NCBI GenBank assembly: GCA_029891385.1
Contig: CM057225.1
Coordinates: 77,897,887 to 77,961,886, forward strand
Reading direction: 5' to 3'
Origin: Erythroxylum novogranatense
Taxonomy: Eukaryota > Streptophyta > Magnoliopsida > Malpighiales > Erythroxylaceae
DNA: 64,000 bases
Positions 58,111 to 64,000 of this stretch are shown one piece after another. Position numbers and translations under genes: made by a program. The notes under the pieces were generated by a model that had not been told where the DNA came from, did not search any database, and was given only the letters and a program-made list of their open reading frames with translations. Position 1 is the stretch's first letter, and every line of letters begins with the position of its first letter.

Positions 58111-61100
58111 GATGTCCTCCAGGTGAACTTACGCCGCTAATGGATTCCAACAAGTTAATCGGACCAATTTTCGATCGGCTAAGGAATCGAGAATTGTTCT
58201 CGATCGAGGAACCGGGATACATCCTAGATGTTCCACTTCCGGATGCACTTGTTGTCGATGCTTCGATGAGGATCGAAGGCATATCGTAAGCATCTAAAGG
58301 ATGTGATGACATGGCTACTTGCATTATGCTTGCCTCGATGTCACCAGAGCTGCGAAGCGACGAGTCCATGGATGCTCACACTATAGTATTTCATCTTAGG
58401 GAGTCGTTTGATGAGCAAGCTCGGTCGAAAGGTTCGACACCTCAAGGCTTCTCTTCACCATTAAAGATGGCTCCAGGACATCTGCATGCAAGATGCCCTC
58501 AAGATGAATGGCTATATTGAGAGATTGGCCGCCTTAGGTTTTGTAATGGATTATGAGTTAAGTATAGACTTAATTCTGGTTGGATTGTCCGAGAGTTATT
58601 CACGGTTCGTGTTAAACTATCGGATGAACCAAATATCCACAACAATTCTCGAATGATCAATCAGCCAAGACAAATGAAAGCGCACTATCAAGAATGATAG
58701 TAAGCAAGTGCTAATGGTGGTCGCTTCTTCTTCCGGTTCAAAGAAGAAAAGAACCCAAAGAAGAAGAAGGCCAAGAAACCAAAGGGAAGCGCCATCAAGA
58801 AGAAGACCAAAGAAGTTGCCCCAAAGGAACTTGCTTCCATCAGGGTAAAGATGGCCATTGGAGGCGCAATTGCAAAGTCTATTCGAGTCATCAAGGTAAG
58901 AAGGCATCGATGCCTCAACTACTTCAGTATGTATGTCATCGAGGTTATCTGCTTCGATCACAACATTTGGGTATTTGATACTGGTTGTGGCTCACACATA
59001 TGTAATGATATGCAGGCCCAAGGACGATGAGATAGCTCATGAAGGAGAAGTAGACTGCGTATTGGAAATGGAGCAAGAGTTCTTTGCGATTAAGTAGGAA
59101 CCTATGTTTTGTCTCTCCCCACCGGGCTTGTACTCGAATTGGATGATTGTTATTTTGTACCCTTTTGACAAAGAACATATTATGCTTTCTTGTTTAAATA
59201 GAATGGTTTCCATTTGAATTTTAATAGCAATGGTTGTTCTATTAATTCTAATGGAATGCTTTATGGTACTTGGTACATTATGCAATGGTATTTACATATT
59301 AGATATGTCTCATCCAATTATGAATGTCAATGACACCAAAAGACATAAAAGAGATAATTTAAAGTCAACTTACTTATGGCATTGTCGACTTGGCCATATA
59401 AATGAGACACGCATCGTTAAACTCTATAAGAGTGGCGCTTTAGGTCATTTGATTATGAATCATATGACACATGCGAATCTTGTTTATTAGGCAAGATGAC
59501 TAAGTTACCCTTCAAGGAAAGGGTGAACGAGCGATCGGAGTATTAGACCTAATACATTCAGATGTATGCGTCCGATGTCCATCCGTGCTAGAAGTGGTTG
59601 TCGTTACTTCATTACCTTTATCGATGATTATTCTCGATATGGGTACTTGTATCGATGAGATACAAATCTGAAGCGCTTGAAAAGTTCAAACAATTCGAAA
59701 TGAAGTAGAAAACTAGCTTGGTAAAAGTATCAAGGCATTACGATCCGATCGTGGTGGAGAATACTTAGACCAACAGTTTCTGGATTATCTCAGAGATAAT
59801 GGCATTTTATCTTAGTGGACTCCTCCTTACACACCACAGCACAATGGTGTGGCTGAAAGGAGAAATCGAACCTTGTTGGACATGGTACGATCAATGATGG
59901 GTTTCGCAAAGTTACCAAAATCGTTTTGGGGTATGCGCTAGAGACAACTGTTTACTTGTTAAACAGAGTTCCCTCTAAGACAGTTGATGTTACTCCATAT
60001 GAGATGTGGACTAACAGAAAACCTTATCTTTCTCATTTGAAAGTTTGGGGTTGTCTTGCTTATGTGAAGCGGATTCAGTCAGATAAGCTTGAAGCAAAGT
60101 CTGACAAGTGTTTGTTTGTAGGATATCCTAAAGAGACCATGGGATATCAATTCTACCTTGCTGAGGAACAAAAAGTGTTTGTTTCAAAGCATGCTGTCTT
60201 CTTAGAGAAAGAGTTTCTTCTGCAAGAAGACAGTGGGAGCAAAGTCAAACTTGAAGAAGTTCAAGATGCTCAAACAGACACAAATCAACTGCCTGAACCT
60301 GAGACTGTCACTCATTCAGATGAAGTAACAGTTCAACCTTCTACTACACACGAAGTTCGTAGGTCAAGTAGGATATGCACTGTTCCCGAGAGATATGAAT
60401 TTCTCGTAAGTGCACAGAATGACGTATTGCTCATAGAAGATGATGAGCCTGCTACCTATGAAGAGGTTCTGAAAAGTTCAGAATCTAAGAAATGACTTTG
60501 TGCCATGAAAGCCGAAATGGATTCCATGTACGAAAACCAAGTATGGACTTTGGTTGATGCACCCGAAGGAATCAAGCCCATAGGGTGCAAATGGGTTTTC
60601 AAGAAGAAAACCGACATGGATGGTAACGTGATTACTTATAAAGCAAGGCTTGTGGCCAAAGGATTTCGTCAAAGACAAGGAGTTGACTATGACGAGACCT
60701 TCAGTCCCGTAGCAATGCTTAAATCCATTCGGATACTCCTAGCCATTGCCGCTCATTATGATTATGAGATATGACAAATGGATGTGAAGACACTTTCCTT
60801 AATGGAAATCGCCGAGGATGTACATGACACAACCGAGGGCTTCACTTCCATCGATGGCAAAAGGTATGCAAGCTTCGTAAATCCATTTATGGATCAAGCA
60901 AGCATCCAGAGTTGGAACATCCGTTTTGATGAGTCAATCAAAGAGTTTGGTTTCTCACAAAATTCGGATGAACACTGTGTGTACAAGAAGGTTAATGGGA
61001 CTGCAATCGTATTCCTTGTATTATATGTAGATGACATATTATTACTAGGAAACGATGTCTCGATGCTACAATCAGTCAAAATTTGATTGTCCAAACAATT

Positions 61101-61950
61101 TACAATGAAAGACCTTGGTGAAACAACTTTTATCCTTGGGATAAAGATTTATAGAGATAGATCGAAAAGGTTGCTTGGTCTTTCACAATCATCGTACATA
61201 GACAAGATGCTAAAGAGGTTTAGCATGGAGCAATCCAAGAGAGGGTTTCTTCCCATGTCTCATGGGATAACACTCTCGAAATCTATGTGTCCTAAGACAC
61301 AAGATGAGAGGATGCGCATGGATCGCATCCCGTGCGTCTGCAGAGGGATCGATCATGTATGCTATGTTATGTACGAGGCCCGATGTATCGTATACTCTGA
61401 GTGTCACGAGTAGATACCAATCGGATCCTGATGAGGGTCACTGGGTGGCTGTCAAGAATATCCTCAAGTACTTGCGAAGGACTAAGGATGTTTTCTTGAT
61501 ATATGGAGATGGAAATCTCCATGAGCGGCATACGGATGCCGCTTAAATCGATAAGGATGATTCAAAATCCCAATCAGGTTATGTTTTCACACTGAATGGC
61601 GGAGCAGTCAGTTGGAAGAGTTCCAAACAAGAGACGACGGCTGATTCAACGACCGAGGCAGAGTACATTGTCGCATCGAGGCAAGAAGGAAGTCGTTGGA
61701 TCAAGAAGTTCATTATCGAACTTGGTGTGGTTCCTAGTGTGATGGGCCCATACAACTGTATTGTGACAACAATGGGGCTATTGCTCAGGCAAAGGAACCA
61801 AGGTCTCGCCAACGATCTAAACACGTACTCCGCAGATTCATCTGATTCGAGAGATCATTGCCAGAGGTGATGTCGCGATCGAGAGAATTCCACAGCAGCG
61901 TAACATTGTCGATCCGCTGACGGCCATTGTCACGTAAGAATTTTGATTCT
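58111..61950 (+). pseudogene. Copia gag-pol of the TCGGC element, frameshifted
   Basis: Gag starts near ATG 58111 but meets TGA after four codons. Gag pieces include MNGYIERLAALGFVMDYELS (58500-58560). The zinc knuckle near 58828-58870 reads CFHQGKDGHWRRNC, so the second cysteine is replaced. Pre-integrase is LWHCRLGHINETRI (59375-59420). Integrase pieces run 59540-59930, including RSDRGGEYL and [14 protein letters not shown]. The RT reads ARLVAKGFRQRQGVDYDETFSPVA (60640-60715) and LYVDDILLLGNDVSML. In 60774-60800 the usual W before QMDVKT is a stop and the following codons are damaged. RNase H (SGYVFTLNGGAVSWKSSKQ, 61575-61630) continues in fragments to about 61950. Many breaks fall at CAG/CTG sites. 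Inactive. Confidence 0.87.
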
Positions 61951-61994
61951 CATGTACTCGCTATGGTATTAGATACCAAGCGATTGGCTTTAGG

Positions 61995-62008
61995 TCAAGT
62001 GGGAGATT
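61995..62008 (+). promoter_or_regulatory. Polypurine tract of the TCGGC Copia
   Basis: TCAAGTGGGAGATT directly precedes the LTR start TGTAGGTG at 62009. It is similar to the tract of the tandem Copia array. Confidence 0.72.
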
Positions 62009-63922
62009 TGTAGGTGTAAGTCGACTTGTATGAAGATGTAAGTCGACTTATACCAGTCAGACTAATAAGTCGACTTGTATACCCGTGTAAGTCGACTTAC
62101 GCGTACAAGATCACGAGATTGTTAGAGTAGTGCCCTAAAGGCAATCTCCTTTAGCGCTTTTTGTTCATAGTCATGTATAGACTTTATGAATAAATAAAGA
62201 AAGGCATGTTTCATTTATTTGATGTTCTTTATGAATTGATATTGATCTTTAATCAAATTAATGAAGTCCATGATATATGACATAGTATGAAGGAAATTAT
62301 GATGTGATCATAATCATGAGATTCCTATCATGTGCAATTATGTCAGTATCTAAATTCTCCCTAGTCATAGGATTAATGAGACCGACATCATTAATCCCAT
62401 TGCATTAGAGATATGTTATACTCCTTGATTGGATCAAGAAGTGGATCTCTAAACCGTAAATATGGGATATTTAGAGTTGACATGTGGATGTTTACTAGTG
62501 GTAGTAAGTACATTGATGACCCGCCATGAGATTATCACATGGATGTCCTATTCTAATGTCGTTGATAATCTCATCATAAGAATGGTGCAAGTATCCTTAG
62601 ACTGAGGTACTCAAGGATATCTTGATACTTGATGCTATGCTTGACTCCATTCCTTGTTGCCTTCGAGGTTACTCATAGGGTGGTGCTTGGGTGCGACTTG
62701 AGGTATTCAAGGTAATTGAGTAGACAATAGAGGATTCATCACTACGTGATAGCGAAGAGATACCTCGCCTCTCGTCAGATCATTACTTTAAGTCTCGGCC
62801 AGAGCATAAATATGTCATGAAGAGTGTCTTCATGGACATATAAAGTAATGAGTCCCAAGACAGAACCGATATCACTGGGCTAGACTTAGTCTAGTAAGAG
62901 TTGACACTTTGACCATACTCATAACCAAGTGGGGTATAGGATGATGAAAGGACGAATCGCACAAGAATTGCCTATGGAAGGGTTCGTGATCTGGTTCGTG
63001 ATGAATTCATCAAACCAATTACTTTCCGGTCAATTGGGGGTCATGATGTGTTGCTAGACGTCGCTCATGACTTGCTCAGATTAAGTGTTAATCTAAGTGG
63101 CCAACATAACCGGGAACCTAAAGGGTCACACGCATAAGAGTGTTTCAGAGAACTCGTAAAATAGTATTGGACTGAGTTCCAATTATGGAGAGCATTAGGA
63201 TTAAATAGATCCCGATGAGATCGGGATATGTCCCGATGAGATCGCGACATCGATATTGCTAAAAAAGGTTTCCGGGAGTTTTTCCCATACCGAGACCCGG
63301 TGGGACCGACCGCAGTGTGACTGGACCACTTTAGCATTAATATATATATATATATATTATTAATTAATTAAAGAATTAATTAATATATATATATATATAT
63401 ATGTGAAACGTGGATGAAGGATAGGAAGCCTTATCATCTTTTACTTTATATATATATATATATATATAAAAGTAGCCATACGTGGATGGCAAAAAGAAGC
63501 TTCCAATGTTTGCTTAGTCATTACATATAAAATGACAAAAAGAAGAAATGAAAGAGGATGGTCGTGGATGGAGATCGTGGGTTGGCTTTTTGAAAGAAGA
63601 AAGAGTTTCTTTCTTACAAAAGGGCATACGATCATCTTCATCATCTCTTCATTCTTCAAGCTTCTTCATCATCATTTCCAAGCTCTCCATGACGAGGTAG
63701 GTCTAGCAGACTTTTACTTTGTTCTAGCTATTCCGGTCAAAAGGGTTTGTCCCTGTTAGGTTTTCTCGATCTCGTGGATACCTTTAGAGATAGTCTCTAT
63801 TGGCTATTCAGTTTGAATCTTCATATGAACACATAGATCCTCGGCCTTCGGAAGGTCCCATGACAAAATTTTTTGTTTTTCGCACCTGGTACATGTGATG
63901 TACCTCCCGGGAATTTCTTACA
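62009..63922 (+). repeat. 3' LTR of the TCGGC Copia
   Basis: It matches the 5' LTR over its whole length. Four exact AAGTCGACTT units lie at 62018-62101. The (TA)n runs and the TATAAAAG box recur (63342-63356, 63384-63401 and 63449-63468). It ends TTACA, followed by TCGGC. Confidence 0.9.
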
Positions 63923-64000
63923 TCGGCTTCTATGGCCTCGCACCCTTACGATTTTACTTTTCCACAGGACTTCCCAGGAGGTCACCCATCCTGGTGTTGC
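63923..64000 (-). repeat. Continuation of the TRIM right LTR to the window end
   Basis: It resumes TCGGCTTCTATGGCCTCGCACC, matching 53723-53753 of the left LTR. It reaches the 5S-derived segment (63966-64000, AGGACTTCCCAGGAGGTCAC), where the window ends. Confidence 0.85.

Larger units (their letters stand above)
54129..63922 (+). mobile_element. Complete-length Copia element with target duplication TCGGC
   Basis: LTRs at 54129-56046 (1918 bp) and 62009-63922 (1914 bp) both start TGTAGGTGTAAGTCGACTTG and end CTACA/TTACA. TCGGC precedes the left LTR (54124-54128) and follows the right one (63923-63927). The interior has a primer-binding site, a long leader with a palindrome array, gag-pol in broken frames and a purine tract. 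The insertion lies in a Cassandra-like LTR, which continues after it. RT motifs place it near the TAR/Tork group, related to but distinct from the tandem array. Confidence 0.92.
53637..64000 (-). mobile_element. Cassandra-like TRIM with 5S rRNA-derived LTRs, interrupted by a Copia element
   Basis: On the minus strand it has a right LTR (64000 and beyond to 63923, then 54128 to 54027), a degenerate primer-binding site, a tiny interior (about 53958-54026) and a left LTR (about 53957 to 53637). Both LTRs begin, on the plus strand, TRTAGGACCTC and contain GGGCCTCGCG blocks and a 5S rRNA-like segment. A 5S-derived promoter inside a short LTR, with no coding region, is the hallmark of Cassandra. 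The interior wording CCCAGCGTCC...GGCATATCAC also fits that family. The Copia element 54129-63922 sits in the right LTR. Confidence 0.8.

Overview
The window is nuclear DNA from a flowering plant, most likely a eudicot. The evidence is one intact plant-type cytosolic chaperonin gene, fragments of two other plant genes with introns, and layers of plant-type transposons (Ty3/gypsy, several Copia lineages, a CACTA element and a 5S-promoter Cassandra-like TRIM). The species cannot be told from the sequence. Roughly nine tenths of the window is transposon. The only complete host gene is CCT4 (19421-21022, minus strand).

Left nest (1-16884). A WAT1/EamA-type transporter gene fragment (16555-16884, plus) is met on its upstream side by a minus-strand Copia element whose 5' LTR is 16226-16525. 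That Copia is broken inside gag (14656) by a plus-strand Ty3/gypsy element, whose gag-pol remnant fills 1-3575 and whose long 3' LTR starts at 3571 and ends at 14655. The LTR is split by a CACTA DNA transposon (6592-13918) with a 3-bp target duplication AGT. The CACTA element carries about four copies of a ~495-bp tandem repeat, a piece of its own transposase, a dispersed AT-rich repeat, and the captured 5' end of a short-chain dehydrogenase/reductase gene with its upstream region and first intron.

Host island (16526-22001). This holds the WAT1 fragment, an AT-rich repeat with short terminal inverted repeats, non-coding DNA, the intact CCT4 gene and a diverged tandem duplication upstream of it.

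Middle nest (22002-46989). A plus-strand Sirevirus-like Copia shell is delimited by LTRs and a GATTG duplication 25 kb apart. Its internal region has been largely replaced by a minus-strand Sirevirus (23078-28157). Its right LTR is split by a tandem Copia array (29249-46383, duplication CAAAT) of the form LTR-internal-LTR-internal-LTR.

Right part (46990-64000). A badly decayed Copia gag/protease remnant carries an inserted foldback element. It is followed by about 2 kb that I do not recognise, then the start of another gypsy LTR (51361). That LTR is interrupted by a Cassandra-like TRIM with a 5S rRNA-derived promoter (from 53637), which is itself interrupted in its second LTR by a Copia element (54129-63922, duplication TCGGC).

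No intact transposon coding set remains: every gag-pol has stops or frameshifts. I found no new enzyme system. The most unusual points are the tandem three-LTR element, arrays of the palindrome AAGTCGACTT shared by two different Copia lineages, the gene capture in the CACTA element, and two sequence signatures that point to CHG cytosines (CAG-to-TAG stops in the gypsy element, and indels at CAG/CTG sites between near-identical Copia copies).
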